A stretch of 64,000 nucleotides of DNA, from assembly GCA_965227065.1 (NCBI GenBank), contig CBDDFN010000001.1, positions 47,152 to 111,151 on the forward strand, given 5' to 3'. Source of the DNA: CBDDFN01 sp965227065. GTDB taxonomy: Bacteria; Pseudomonadota; Alphaproteobacteria; SPJN01. The notes beneath the pieces are model-generated. The model did no database searches and was not told the DNA's origin. It worked only from the letters and a program-made list of their open reading frames with translations. Position numbers and translations under genes: made by a program. Positions 43,887-54,931 of the stretch are shown here, piece by piece. The first letter of the stretch is position 1, and the number at the start of each line of letters is the position of its first letter.

Positions 43887-44545
43887 GTGCGGAACAACCT
43901 CGTATATTGGGTTTCGTGAAAGCTTGAGGCCATGTCGGCGCGGAAACACGCCCCGCCAATATCATCAAGCGTTGCGGACAAGGCAGCCTCGGCCGCCTGT
44001 GTGATCACCGGCTCAAGCGCGATCATGGCACGCTGGCCGTCGGTATGGCCAAGCGGTACGAGGCGCAACCCCGCCGACACCAGATTGGCTGCAAAGGCAT
44101 GCAGATAGGCGTGCAATGCCGACTGTCGGTCAACCTGATGATCGGCAAAAGCCGCGCCCACCGCAACCGGATAGGCAATCGCGCCATCAAACAGCGCCAG
44201 GCTGGGCGCGGACCAGGTGGCATCGGTAACCGTGGCAAAGGCTTTGCCCTGCGCGCTGGTTTCCAAATGCCGTTCTGAGCCCGCCGACAAAGCCAAAGCC
44301 ATTTCATTGATGGCGAGCAGCTTGTCGGGATCAGGAACCGCGCGATGCGCACAACTCAACAGGATTGCGTCATTGCGGCCTGAGCCATGCACCACCAGAT
44401 CAGAGATGATTTCCACCATGGTCGCGCAATCGCTGAGCTCACCGGTTTCGACCAACCACTCCAGCCCGTGCGAATAAGAAAAGGCCCCCACGGGATAAGA
44501 TGGCGACAGCCACGCCATCAGCCTGTAAAGCGCCGCGCTATCCAT
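43883..44545 (-). CDS. ureF: Urease accessory protein UreF
   Basis: 220 residues from MDSAALYRLMAWLSPSYPVGAFSYSHGLEWLVE, the canonical UreF opening; longer in-frame starts lie inside ureE. All-helical protein acting as the GTPase-modulating scaffold that bridges UreG and UreD on the apo-urease. Overlaps ureE by 8 bp and ureG by 4 bp. Confidence 0.94.
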   Translation of the reverse strand: MDSAALYRLMAWLSPSYPVGAFSYSHGLEWLVETGELSDCATMVEIISDLVVHGSGRNDAILLSCAHRAVPDPDKLLAINEMALALSAGSERHLETSAQGKAFATVTDATWSAPSLALFDGAIAYPVAVGAAFADHQVDRQSALHAYLHAFAANLVSAGLRLVPLGHTDGQRAMIALEPVITQAAEAALSATLDDIGGACFRADMASSFHETQYTRLFRT

Positions 44546-45035
44546 GGGATTGGCCATGGGAGTGGCCCTCAGCATGGCTGTGAGAATGATCATGCCCATG
44601 GGTCGGCACATGCCCGCCATAGGCCCCGCCTTCGGGGTTAAACGGCGCCTCAAGGGTCGTCACGGTCCCGCCGAGCCCCTCAATCATATGGCCGATCACA
44701 TGATCGGCCCGAATGCGCAGCCGTGTTTCGGAGATCTCGGCAGGCAAATGGCGGTTGCCGATATGCCAGGCGATTTTCATCAGGCCAAGCACCGAGGGCG
44801 CGGTCACTTCCATCAAGGCTTCTGTGGCGGCTTCCACCGCAATCATCTGATCGGACACAAGCCGGATTGCATCGCCGTCGCGCAAATCCGGTACGTCCCC
44901 CAAATCAAGTAGAAAGCGCAAGCCTCCCCGTCCCTCAAGCACGATGCGGCGGCGGTGCCGGTCCTCATAGTCAAGCACAACAGTGTCGGCGACCGGGCCG
45001 GTCCAGTTCTTCTCAATGGCGGCGGCGTGATCCAT
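44538..45035 (-). CDS. ureE: Urease accessory nickel chaperone UreE
   Basis: 165 residues from MDHAAAIEKNWTGPVADTVVLDYEDRHRRR. The N-terminal peptide-binding domain is followed by the Ni-binding ferredoxin-like domain (AWHIGNRHLPAEIS with the conserved GNRH). A histidine-rich tail (HGHDHSHSHAEGHSHGQSHG) should store several nickel ions. It lies 7 bp after the ureC stop. Confidence 0.95.
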   Translation of the reverse strand: MDHAAAIEKNWTGPVADTVVLDYEDRHRRRIVLEGRGGLRFLLDLGDVPDLRDGDAIRLVSDQMIAVEAATEALMEVTAPSVLGLMKIAWHIGNRHLPAEISETRLRIRADHVIGHMIEGLGGTVTTLEAPFNPEGGAYGGHVPTHGHDHSHSHAEGHSHGQSHG

Positions 45036-45042
45036 CAGCCCC

Positions 45043-46752
<1,710 letters not shown>

Positions 46753-46753
<1 letters not shown>

Positions 46754-47058
46754 CACAGCGTCCCCATGATTTTTTGTTGAAAGCCGTAAACCGCGCGCTT
46801 GCCGCCAAAGGGGATCAGCGTGACATCACGGCTCTGGCCCGGCTCAAACCGCACGGCGGAGCCTGCGGGAATATCAAGACGCATGCCGCACGCGGCGTCC
46901 CGATCAAATTCAAGCGCGCCATTGGCCTCATAAAAATGATAGTGGGAGCCAACCTGAACCGGCCGGTCGCCAGTATTGGCAACCGTGAGCGTCAGTGTCT
47001 CAGCCCCTTCATTAAGGGTGATATCGCCTTCTGCGGGGATCACTTCGCCGGGGATCAT
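46753..47058 (-). CDS. ureB: Urease beta subunit UreB
   Basis: 101 residues: MIPGEVIPAEGDITLNEG, TGDRPVQVGSHYHFYEANGALEFDR, GMRLDIPAGSAVRFEPGQSRDVTLIPFGGKR, the standard UreB order. Structural subunit that packs against UreC. Its start overlaps the upstream small gene by 4 bp. Confidence 0.96.
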
Positions 47059-47270
47059 GTTCTGTCCCTCCGAACGGCCATGCGCCTGCGCAGCATCGAC
47101 ACGCTGAAGCCTGCAACACCCAGCGCAACCACCAGTGCGATGCCGTGATCAGGGCTCAATCCGATATGAGCGAGGAGTTCACCCATGCGCATCTGATCAT
47201 GATGACCGGCATGGGCCAGGGCCGGGGCCGGAACGGCAACCGCCGCGAGGACGAGAGTGGATCGCACCAT
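47055..47270 (-). CDS. Small membrane protein between ureA and ureB
   Basis: 71 residues: a signal-like helix (STLVLAAVAVPAPALAHAGHHD), then a His/Asp-containing stretch (HAGHHDQMRMGELLAHIGLSPDHG), one helix (IALVVALGVAGFSVSML) and a basic tail. Short genes of this kind are often found at this place in alphaproteobacterial urease operons. The HAGHHD motif could bind nickel, but this is a guess. Separated from ureA by 12 bp and overlapping ureB. Confidence 0.65.
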   Translation of the reverse strand: MVRSTLVLAAVAVPAPALAHAGHHDQMRMGELLAHIGLSPDHGIALVVALGVAGFSVSMLRRRMAVRRDRT

Positions 47271-47282
47271 GGGGATTTCCTT

Positions 47283-47585
47283 TCAGCGAATAGGGTCGTG
47301 AACGGTGACGAGCTTGACACCGTCGGGGAAGGTCGCTTCGACCTGAACGTCGTGGAGCATTTCAGGAATACCCTCCATCACCTGATCGCGCGTCAGCACA
47401 TGGGCGCCCGCCTCCATCAGCTCGGCCACCGTCTTGCCATCGCGCGCGCCTTCCATGACAAAGTCGGAAATCAGCGCCACCGCTTCGGGGTGGTTGAGCT
47501 TGACGCCGCGGGCGAGCCGCCGTTCAGCAACCTGGGCGGCCATGGCAATCAAAAGCTTGTCCTTTTCACGGGGGGTGAGTTGCAT
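47283..47585 (-). CDS. ureA: Urease gamma subunit UreA
   Basis: 100 residues with the complete UreA pattern: MQLTPREKDKLLIAMAAQVAERRLARGVKLNHPEAVALISDFVMEGARDGKTVAELMEAG ... MLHDVQVEATFPDGVKLVTVHDPI. Assembles with UreB and UreC into the urease trimer. 9 bp after ureD. Confidence 0.97.
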   Translation of the reverse strand: MQLTPREKDKLLIAMAAQVAERRLARGVKLNHPEAVALISDFVMEGARDGKTVAELMEAGAHVLTRDQVMEGIPEMLHDVQVEATFPDGVKLVTVHDPIR

Positions 47586-47594
47586 GAGGTGTCC

Positions 47595-48434
47595 TTACAA
47601 AGTCCAGAAGCGCGGCAGGCCCGCGCCGCGCAAAAGCGTGAGGATGGGGGTGATGGCGGAAATCAGATCCTGGCCAGTGGGCGCGATCGCGCGGACGATC
47701 AACAGCCCGTCCATGGCGGTAGCGGCGACCTCGCCTTGAGCAAGTTGGCGCACCGGCTCCACCATCGCCTCCGCATCAGGGGCAACAAAGCGCAGCGTGG
47801 CAAGCGCACAGTGACCGTTCAAAATAGCAGGCCGCGCGCGCAAGGCCGCCAAATCCCCGTCGAGCGAAAAATGCTCCGCATGGATCAACTTGCCCGCGCG
47901 GCGAATATTCCATCGGTCAGAAACCTTTCCGGCCACGACGTCCTCGCCCATGGCCGTCCGGCCAAGAACCATCGCTTCAAGCCCCAGAAAGCGGGCGTCA
48001 GCGGCCATCTCAATCTCGGTTGTCCGGCATATGCGGCCCCGGTCAAACAAGATTGTGGGCTGGCCGAGCCAGTCGAGCCGCGCGGCACCCTCCAGACAAA
48101 AACGGAAATGAACATGGGCATCATCACCGAGCGAGCGGTAGATTTTCTCACACGCCTGCGTGGTCAGCGTTGCCGATGCGCCCGCCCCCACATGCGCCGA
48201 CAAGGCCATACGGTCGCCGCCGGTCAGCCCGCCGCCCAGATTGATCAAAACGGCCTCGGCATCGCGCGCACGCGGTGTGCGCAATTTGACGGTGCCTTGC
48301 TGATAGCGTTCGGAAATAATGGTACGCGCACCGCGTTGTTCGAACCGCAACCGCCCCTCTCCCCGCCCGCGCTGCAGAACGGTGGGGACCGGTGCGCTGG
48401 GTTCAAACTGTGAGGTGGCGGCGTATGTCATCAT
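47595..48434 (-). CDS. ureD: Urease accessory protein UreD
   Basis: 279 residues. Central motif INLGGGLTGGDRMALSAHVGAGASATLTTQACEKIYRS is characteristic of UreD/UreH, followed by LEGAARLDWLGQPTILFDRGR. Binds apo-urease and with UreF and UreG guides nickel into the active site. Its first 32 bp overlap the end of urtE2, linking transporter and urease into one transcript. Confidence 0.93.
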   Translation of the reverse strand: MMTYAATSQFEPSAPVPTVLQRGRGEGRLRFEQRGARTIISERYQQGTVKLRTPRARDAEAVLINLGGGLTGGDRMALSAHVGAGASATLTTQACEKIYRSLGDDAHVHFRFCLEGAARLDWLGQPTILFDRGRICRTTEIEMAADARFLGLEAMVLGRTAMGEDVVAGKVSDRWNIRRAGKLIHAEHFSLDGDLAALRARPAILNGHCALATLRFVAPDAEAMVEPVRQLAQGEVAATAMDGLLIVRAIAPTGQDLISAITPILTLLRGAGLPRFWTL

Positions 48435-49098
48435 TCATCATCTCATCGCGTCCGCCCTGGGCCACCACCTGGCCGCGGTCCAGAACCACGAAGCGGTCAG
48501 CCAGTTCGCAGGCGAAATCGAAATATTGTTCAACCAGCAGGATCGCCATATTCCGCGTGTCACGCAAATAAAGAATGGCCCGGCCAATATCTTTGATGAT
48601 GGAGGGTTGAATGCCTTCGGTCGGCTCATCCAGGATCATGATGGACGGATTGGTGACCATCGCCCGGCCAATGGCAAGCTGTTGTTGCTGACCGCCCGAC
48701 AGATCACCGCCGCGCCGCCCCAGCATCGATTTCAACACCGGGAACAGCTCAAACACTTCGTCGGGAATTTCGCGCTTGCCCTGACGGATCGCGGCATAGC
48801 CGACCTCAAGATTTTCTTTCACCGTCAGCAGGGGAAAAATCTCGCGGCCCTGCGGAACATAGGCGATGCCTGCCCGCGCGCGTTCGAACGGGGCAAGCCT
48901 TGAGATGTCTTCGCCCTTCCACATCACCCGGCCGCCGCAAATGGGCTGATGGCCGACCAGGCCGCGCAACAGGCTTGTCTTGCCGACACCATTGCGGCCC
49001 AGAACACAGGTCACCTGGCCAGCTTCGGCATCCATCGACACGCCCCACAGGATTTGCGAGGCGCCATAGCTCAGATCAACCGCTTCGGCTTTGAGCAT
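48403..49098 (-). CDS. urtE: Urea ABC transporter ATP-binding protein UrtE
   Basis: 231 residues. Walker A GRNGVGKTSLLRGL, signature LSGGQQQQLAIGRAM, Walker B SIMILDEPTEGIQPS, then LLVEQYFDFA. Closely related to the cluster-1 UrtE at 13.5 kb. Ends inside the ureD start. Separated from urtD2 by 2 bp. Confidence 0.93.
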   Translation of the reverse strand: MLKAEAVDLSYGASQILWGVSMDAEAGQVTCVLGRNGVGKTSLLRGLVGHQPICGGRVMWKGEDISRLAPFERARAGIAYVPQGREIFPLLTVKENLEVGYAAIRQGKREIPDEVFELFPVLKSMLGRRGGDLSGGQQQQLAIGRAMVTNPSIMILDEPTEGIQPSIIKDIGRAILYLRDTRNMAILLVEQYFDFACELADRFVVLDRGQVVAQGGRDEMMNDDIRRHLTV

Positions 49099-49100
49099 CG

Positions 49101-49856
49101 CTACCTCCCCAAATAGACTTCGATGACGCGCTCATCGGCGCTGACATGATCAAGCGAGCCTTCGGCAAGGACCGAGCCTTCATGCAGCACCGTGACCTTG
49201 ACGCCGAGATCGCGGACAAAGCTCATATCGTGCTCAACCACCACGACCGAATGCGTTTCATTGATCTTGCGCAGCAATTGCGCGGTTTGAACGGTTTCAG
49301 CATCGGTCATGCCCGCCACCGGCTCATCAACCAGCAAGAGCTGGGGGTCCTGGGCGAGCAACATGCCGATTTCAAGCCACTGTTTCTGACCATGGCTCAA
49401 ATTGGCGGCCAGCGTCTCGCGCGCCCCGGTAAGACGCACGGTTTCGAGAATATCGGTGATCTTGTCTTTCTGCTCCCCGCTCAGCTTGGCAAACAAGGTT
49501 GCAAACACGCCGCGCGCATCCCGCAGGGCGAGCACCAGATTGTCCCACACCGTATGGCTTTCAAACACGGTGGGCTTTTGGAACTTCCGCCCGATCCCCA
49601 GATTGGCGATTGTGGCCTCATCAAGCGCGGTCAGATCATGACGGCCATCAAACACCGCCTCACCCTCATCAGGCCGGGTCTTGCCGGTGATAACATCCAT
49701 CATCGTTGTCTTGCCCGCGCCATTGGGGCCGATGATGGCGCGCATTTCACCGGGTTCGATAAACAAAGACAGATCGTTGAGCGCGCGGAAACCATCAAAG
49801 CTGACGGTGATGTCGTCGAGATAAAGGATCGAATTTGTCGTGCGCGGGGTGGTCAT
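49101..49856 (-). CDS. urtD: Urea ABC transporter ATP-binding protein UrtD
   Basis: 251 residues. Walker A GPNGAGKTTMMDVITG, signature LSHGQKQWLEIGMLL (UrtD form), Walker B LLLVDEPVAGMTD, H-loop VVEHDMSFVRDL, ending EVYLGR. Start overlaps the urtC2 stop by 4 bp. Energises urea import with UrtE. Confidence 0.93.
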   Translation of the reverse strand: MTTPRTTNSILYLDDITVSFDGFRALNDLSLFIEPGEMRAIIGPNGAGKTTMMDVITGKTRPDEGEAVFDGRHDLTALDEATIANLGIGRKFQKPTVFESHTVWDNLVLALRDARGVFATLFAKLSGEQKDKITDILETVRLTGARETLAANLSHGQKQWLEIGMLLAQDPQLLLVDEPVAGMTDAETVQTAQLLRKINETHSVVVVEHDMSFVRDLGVKVTVLHEGSVLAEGSLDHVSADERVIEVYLGR

Positions 49857-50998
49857 GACTTCACCTCGCTGGCTTCGCCATCTGCTTTCGCTTCAGCCTG
49901 CGCCTCAGACTTGTCTTTGCGCCACGCCAGCAGCGTCCCCAAAATGCCTTTCGGCAAGAGCAGCGTGACAATCACAAACAGGGCGCCGAGAGCAAACAAC
50001 CACAGGTCAGGCAGCGCGCCTGTGAACCAGGTCTTGAAGCCATTGACCAGAACACCGCCCAGAATGGCGCCAGCCAGCGTGCCGCGCCCGCCAACGGCGA
50101 CCCAGATCACCGCTTCAATAGAGTTGGGCGGGGAAAATTCGCCGGGATTGATAATGCCCACTTGCGGCACGTAAAGCGCACCGGCAAGGCCCGCCAGACA
50201 GGCCGACACCGTCCAAACGAAGAGTTTATATTTGTCGGTCCGGTAGCCGATGAAACGGGTGCGGCTTTCCGCATCGCGTACCGCCAGCAACACTTTACCG
50301 AGCTTTGAGGTCACAATATAGCGGCACAGCGCATAGCCGCCTGCAAGCGCGGCAATCGATGTGACGAACAGCCCGGCCCGTGTCGTATCAGCCTGAATGT
50401 CAAAGCCCAGAATGTCTTTGAAATCGGTCAAGCCATTATTGCCGCCAAAACCGAAATCATTGCGGAAGAAGGCCAGCATCAAGGCGTAAGTCATGGCTTG
50501 CGAGATGATCGAGAAATAGACCCCCGTCACCCGGCTGCGGAACGCCAGATAGCCGAACACAAAGCCCAGCAAGCCCGGAACAAACAGCACCATCAGCATG
50601 GCAAAAGCAAAGGAGTCAAAGCCCAGCCAGTACCAGGGCAGTTCCTCCCAATTGAGGAAGACCATAAAGTCGGGAAGGATGGGGTCGCCATAAACCCCGC
50701 GCGGGCCGATCTGGCGCATCAGATACATGCCCATCGCATAGCCGCCGAGCGCAAAGAAGGCGCCATGCCCAAGCGAGAGAATGCCGCAATAGCCCCACAC
50801 CAGATCAAGCGACAAAGCGAGCAATGCGTAGCAGGTATATTTGCCCAGAAGCGTGACCATATAGGTCGACAGATGAAAGGCGGAGTCTTCGGGCACCACC
50901 AGATTGAGCAGCGGCACCAGAATGGCAAAGCCGAGCAACACGGCATAGACCGCAAGCGACAGGCCGGCATCACCTTTGAACAGACGCGCGGAAATCAT
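49853..50998 (-). CDS. urtC: Urea ABC transporter permease UrtC
   Basis: 381 residues, about ten helices, with LDLVWGYCGILSLGHGAFFALGGYAMGMYL and VTGVYFSIISQAMTYALMLAFF, then GKVLLAVRDAESRTRFIGYRTDKYKLFVW. The C-terminal tail is Ala/Glu-rich and soluble. Overlaps urtB2 by 4 bp. Confidence 0.93.
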   Translation of the reverse strand: MISARLFKGDAGLSLAVYAVLLGFAILVPLLNLVVPEDSAFHLSTYMVTLLGKYTCYALLALSLDLVWGYCGILSLGHGAFFALGGYAMGMYLMRQIGPRGVYGDPILPDFMVFLNWEELPWYWLGFDSFAFAMLMVLFVPGLLGFVFGYLAFRSRVTGVYFSIISQAMTYALMLAFFRNDFGFGGNNGLTDFKDILGFDIQADTTRAGLFVTSIAALAGGYALCRYIVTSKLGKVLLAVRDAESRTRFIGYRTDKYKLFVWTVSACLAGLAGALYVPQVGIINPGEFSPPNSIEAVIWVAVGGRGTLAGAILGGVLVNGFKTWFTGALPDLWLFALGALFVIVTLLLPKGILGTLLAWRKDKSEAQAEAKADGEASEVKS

Positions 50999-52641
50999 TG
51001 GTCCACCGCCCGGCCCTTGAGCGCGAACAGACCGCGCGGGCGCCTTTGAATGAACAGAATGATGAAGATGAGCACGAGGATCTTGCCCAGCACCGCCCCG
51101 GCAAAGGGCTCAAGAAACTTGTTGGCGACACCAAGCGACAAGGCCCCCACCAATGTCCCCCACAGATTGCCGACCCCGCCAAACACCACGACCATGAAGC
51201 TGTCGATAATGTAGCTTTGGCCCAGATTGGGGCTGACATTGTCGATTTGCGACAGGGCCACCCCGGCAATCCCGGCAACGCCGGAACCAAGTCCAAAGGT
51301 GAAGGCATCGACCATATTGGTGCGCACGCCCATGCTGGCCGCCATCTTGCGGTTCTGGGTCACCGCGCGGATCTGGGTTCCCGCCTGGGTATATTTAAAC
51401 AGCGCCATCAGCGCGGCGAGCACGATCATCGCAAAGACAATGATCCACAGCCGCGACTCGGTGATGGTGAGCCCGCCCAGCTCGATCGAGCCCGACATCC
51501 AGCTTGGCGCGATCACCGGCTTGTTGGTCGGCCCGAAAATCGTCCGCACAGTCTGTTGCAAAACAAGCGACAGACCCCAGGTGGCCAGCAAGGTTTCAAG
51601 CGGCCGGCCATAGAGGAAACGAATAACCGTGCGTTCGATCAGAACACCGGCCAGGGCCGCCACGATGAAGGCGCACGGAATGGCAATCAACAGCGAGACT
51701 TCCATCAAAGACGGCGCCACCGCCTGCACCACCTGTTGCACGACAAAGGCGGTATACGCGCCCAGCATGATCATCTCGCCATGGGCCATGTTGATCACGC
51801 CCATGACGCCAAAAGTGATCGCCAGGCCGATGGCCGCCAGCAACAGGACCGAACCCAGCGACAGGCCATAAACCGCGTTTTGCGCCAACTGCCAGTAGGA
51901 TTGAACCTTTTTGATATGGTCTGCGGCTTCGGTGGCGGCGGCTGCAATCTCGGGCGATTGTCCATCGCTCAGACTGAGGACCGCGCCTTGTGCATCAAGC
52001 CCGCCCTTGGCGCGCAATATGGCAATGGCGTCAAGAAGATCGGGATCAGTTGCGGCAGGGTCTTTCAAGATCAAAACCGCGCGCGCCTGTTTCAACGCCA
52101 GCGCCACATCCTCGTCCTGTTCTGCCGCCAACGCCTTTTCAAGTGCGGGCAGCGTGCCGATATCCGCCGAGGTGAAAGCCGATTTGGCGGCTTCCATCCG
52201 TCTGTCGGCATCATCCGAGGCAAAGGCAAGCTCGGCCAGCAGTCCGGCAAGATCACCGCGCAGCCGATTGTTCACGCGGATCTTTTTGGTCTTGGTCTCC
52301 GCAATGGCCTCGCCGGTGAGCGCATCCGCATAAGGGCCACCATCATCAAGCTCGATCACCACGCGCTTGGCGTCATCGCGCGTATAGTGCAACACGCCAT
52401 CGGCCAGGGCTTGCAGAACCTGTTCTGCACGCTCATCCCCGGTTTCGACCATGGCGCGTGCCAGATCGGCTTTTTCAGAATAGCTTGCCGAGGTCAGCGC
52501 GCTGACAAGAGCGGGGAATGCGGGAGGCTCGGCCGTGTCGTCCTGCGCCTTGGCGGGAGTGGTCAATGCCAACAGGCTCAACAGCACAGCGCACACAGGG
52601 GCGAGCCACAATGGGGTTCGGCGGAAAGCCGGCATCATCAT
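50995..52641 (-). CDS. urtB: Urea ABC transporter permease UrtB, long form with N-terminal periplasmic domain
   Basis: 548 residues from the ATG triplet at 52641-52633 (MMMPAFRRTPLWLAP); the longer in-frame frame runs back through the hairpin. A signal-like helix, then about 190 soluble residues rich in Ala, Asp and Lys that look like alpha-helical repeats (VSALTSASYSEKADLARAMVETGDERAEQVLQAL ... IRVNNRLRGDLAGLLAEL). This is the usual extension of genuine urea UrtB proteins. The permease part starts near residue 250 with LAITFGVMGVINMAHGEMIMLGAYTAF. Confidence 0.93.
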   Translation of the reverse strand: MMMPAFRRTPLWLAPVCAVLLSLLALTTPAKAQDDTAEPPAFPALVSALTSASYSEKADLARAMVETGDERAEQVLQALADGVLHYTRDDAKRVVIELDDGGPYADALTGEAIAETKTKKIRVNNRLRGDLAGLLAELAFASDDADRRMEAAKSAFTSADIGTLPALEKALAAEQDEDVALALKQARAVLILKDPAATDPDLLDAIAILRAKGGLDAQGAVLSLSDGQSPEIAAAATEAADHIKKVQSYWQLAQNAVYGLSLGSVLLLAAIGLAITFGVMGVINMAHGEMIMLGAYTAFVVQQVVQAVAPSLMEVSLLIAIPCAFIVAALAGVLIERTVIRFLYGRPLETLLATWGLSLVLQQTVRTIFGPTNKPVIAPSWMSGSIELGGLTITESRLWIIVFAMIVLAALMALFKYTQAGTQIRAVTQNRKMAASMGVRTNMVDAFTFGLGSGVAGIAGVALSQIDNVSPNLGQSYIIDSFMVVVFGGVGNLWGTLVGALSLGVANKFLEPFAGAVLGKILVLIFIILFIQRRPRGLFALKGRAVDQ

Positions 52642-52679
52642 CTCGTCTTTGAGGTCTGAAGACCTGGAGGTCAGGGGAC

Positions 52680-52706
52680 GAGCGCGCAAGGTCCGCTTGC
52701 GCGCTC
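52680..52706 (-). terminator. Stem-loop between urtA2 and urtB2
   Basis: An 11 bp perfect stem (GAGCGCGCAAG/CTTGCGCGCTC) with a five-base loop, about 50 bp after the urtA2 stop. No T-run follows, so it is more likely an attenuator or an RNase-protecting structure that keeps binding-protein mRNA above the level of the permease mRNA. Occupies the same position as the hairpin at 17129-17157 in cluster 1. Confidence 0.6.
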
Positions 52707-52754
52707 GCCAAGTCTGGCGGATCAACTGGTGAGGTAAGTCCGCCCTATCGTCCC

Positions 52755-54038
52755 TTAGCGCATGGCTTCCGCACCCAGGCACTTCTTGGCCTCGGCGTCA
52801 TAGTTGCCGCACTTCAACTCAACCCAGTCGGATTTGAGCGCTTTTGAGCCTTCCAGATAATCCGACCATGCATCGCCGGGAACCAGACCTTCGGTTTCCC
52901 ACACAATGTCAAACTGGCCGTCTTCCTGAATTTCACCGATCAGCACCGGCTTGGTGATGTGGTGATTGGGCAGCATGACCGAGGTACCACCCGAAAGGTT
53001 CGGCGTCTCGGTGCCCGGCAGCGCGTCAATCACCGCGTCGGCATCGGTGGTCCCGGCTGCTTCGACCGCTTTGACCCACATATTGAAACCGATATAGGTG
53101 GCTTCCATCGGGTCGTTGGTCACGCGCTTGTCGTCGGTGAAGGCTTTCCACGCGGCAATGAACTCATCATTCACATCCGCCTCAACCGACTGGAAATAGT
53201 TCCAGGCCGCGAGGTGACCGACCAGCGGCTTGGTGTCGATGCCCGCAAGTTCTTCCTCGCCGACCGAGAAAGCGACGACGGGAATGTCAGACGCCATCAC
53301 ACCCTGATTGCCCAGTTCCTTGTAGAAGGGAACATTGGCGTCACCATTGATGGTCGAAACCACGGCGGTTTTCTTGCCCGCAGCGCCGAACTTTTTGATG
53401 TCCGCCACAATCGTTTGCCAATCGGAATGACCGAACGGCGTGTAGTTGATCATGATGTCTTCTTCGGCAACGCCCTTGGCCTTGAGATAGGCTTCAAGGA
53501 TTTTGTTGGTCGTGCGCGGATAGACATAGTCGGTCCCGGCAAGCACCCAGCGCTCCACACCTTCTTCCTTCATCAGATAATCGACGGCGGGAATGGCCTG
53601 CTGGTTGGGAGCAGCACCGGTGTAAAACACGTTTTTGGAGCTTTCCTCACCCTCATACTGGACGGGGTAGAACAACAGACCGTTGAGCTCTTCCACAACC
53701 GGCAGGACCGATTTGCGCGACACAGAAGTCCAGCAACCGAACACAACCGCGACTTCTTCCTGACTGAGCAGCTCACGCATTTTCTCGGCGAACAACGGCC
53801 AGTTTGAGGCGGGGTCAACCACAACCGGCTCAAGCTTTTTGCCGAGCACGCCGCCTTTTTCATTCTGCTTTTCGATCATCATGAGGACGGCGTCTTTCAG
53901 CGTCGTCTCAGAGATCGCCATGGTGCCCGACAGCGAATGCAAGACCCCCACCTTAATCGTGTCTTCGGCTTGTGCGGCGGTTGCGACCGACGCAACCATG
54001 GCAATACCCGCCAATGCCCGTTTCAAAAGTTTCATCAT
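52755..54038 (-). CDS. urtA: Urea ABC transporter substrate-binding protein UrtA
   Basis: 427 residues with signal peptide MMKLLKRALAGIAMVASVATAAQA. Mature part: KVGVLHSLSGTMAISET, GGVLGKKLEPVVVDPASNWPLFAEKMRELL, VVFGCWTSVSRKSVLPVVEEL, FYPVQYEGEESSKNVFYTGAAPNQQAIPAVDYL, all typical UrtA. Two C-terminal Cys flank NYDAEAKK and may form a disulfide. More like classical urea UrtA than the paralogue at 17-18 kb. Confidence 0.95.
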   Translation of the reverse strand: MMKLLKRALAGIAMVASVATAAQAEDTIKVGVLHSLSGTMAISETTLKDAVLMMIEKQNEKGGVLGKKLEPVVVDPASNWPLFAEKMRELLSQEEVAVVFGCWTSVSRKSVLPVVEELNGLLFYPVQYEGEESSKNVFYTGAAPNQQAIPAVDYLMKEEGVERWVLAGTDYVYPRTTNKILEAYLKAKGVAEEDIMINYTPFGHSDWQTIVADIKKFGAAGKKTAVVSTINGDANVPFYKELGNQGVMASDIPVVAFSVGEEELAGIDTKPLVGHLAAWNYFQSVEADVNDEFIAAWKAFTDDKRVTNDPMEATYIGFNMWVKAVEAAGTTDADAVIDALPGTETPNLSGGTSVMLPNHHITKPVLIGEIQEDGQFDIVWETEGLVPGDAWSDYLEGSKALKSDWVELKCGNYDAEAKKCLGAEAMR

Positions 54039-54106
54039 CTTCTCCCTAGGCTAACTGTGTTGCGAAAAGGGGGAGAGCCTTGCTCCCCCCCTCAAACTTT
54101 CGCGTC

Positions 54107-54931
54107 TTAAAACGCAACCGAGATGCCGAACGATCCGGTTACGAAATTTTCTTCGGGGTTGCCCGGGATGGCGTCGTCATCGGTGAAGTAGCCGATCACG
54201 TCAAAGTTGAAGGCCCAGTCGCCATAGCTGCCCGGAATGAAGCTCAGCGGAACGCCGAACGAAACACCCAGATAGGAATAGCCGTAACCGCCATCGGTGC
54301 CGCCCTGGAAGTCATCAGTCAGGAAGAAGGCAATACCGGCAGGAATTGACACCGACAACGCATCTTCAATCAGGTCGAAGCCCGGCGAGACGCTCAGCTG
54401 AATGACCGAGCCCTCTTCTTGCGCGCCATTGCCGTCGGTCCGGACGTGCCAGATGAAGGACGGGCTGAGCGCGAAGTCACCGAGAAATTCGGAGTCATCA
54501 AGATCAAGCGTGAAGTCGAGGATCTTTTCGGTATCACCGGCATAAATCCAGGCCTGATAAGTGATGCCGGCGGTGACGATACCAAGCGACAGCGAACCGC
54601 CGACCCAGACATCAACTTCCTGCAAGGTGCCGCCAATCGCGCTGCCGACATTGTCATTGACGTCGGTCCAGATTCCGACATTGATCGAAAACGGATCGAA
54701 GATTTGGAAAGTGGCCGAGCCGGTCAGGAACCAGGTTGATTCCGAACCAAAAAACTCATCGCCAGCGCCCCAAACGTCAGCACCGTAGGAGATAAAGTGT
54801 GAATTATAGCTGACAGCCATATCGGCGGAGACATTGTCAGCCTCGGCATGCGCGGCGCCTGAGGCCATCACAGCCATGGCCGCACCACACACAGCCGCCC
54901 GGCAGCCGCCGGATTTCAGAAAATTGATCAT
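54107..54931 (-). CDS. Outer-membrane beta-barrel protein, possible urea porin
   Basis: 274 residues from MINFLKSGGCRAAVCGAAMAVMASGAAHAE, a signal peptide of about 29 residues. The mature part alternates polar and hydrophobic residues with many aromatic-ended strands (DMAVSYNSHFISYGADVWG, FFLTDDFQGGTDGGYGYSYLGVSFGVPL) and ends in Phe, as outer-membrane barrels do. Similar to the TorF-type putative porins. It precedes urtA2 by 69 bp in the same direction, and the shared motif lies in front of it, so it may be the outer-membrane gate for urea. Role inferred from position. Confidence 0.65.
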   Translation of the reverse strand: MINFLKSGGCRAAVCGAAMAVMASGAAHAEADNVSADMAVSYNSHFISYGADVWGAGDEFFGSESTWFLTGSATFQIFDPFSINVGIWTDVNDNVGSAIGGTLQEVDVWVGGSLSLGIVTAGITYQAWIYAGDTEKILDFTLDLDDSEFLGDFALSPSFIWHVRTDGNGAQEEGSVIQLSVSPGFDLIEDALSVSIPAGIAFFLTDDFQGGTDGGYGYSYLGVSFGVPLSFIPGSYGDWAFNFDVIGYFTDDDAIPGNPEENFVTGSFGISVAF

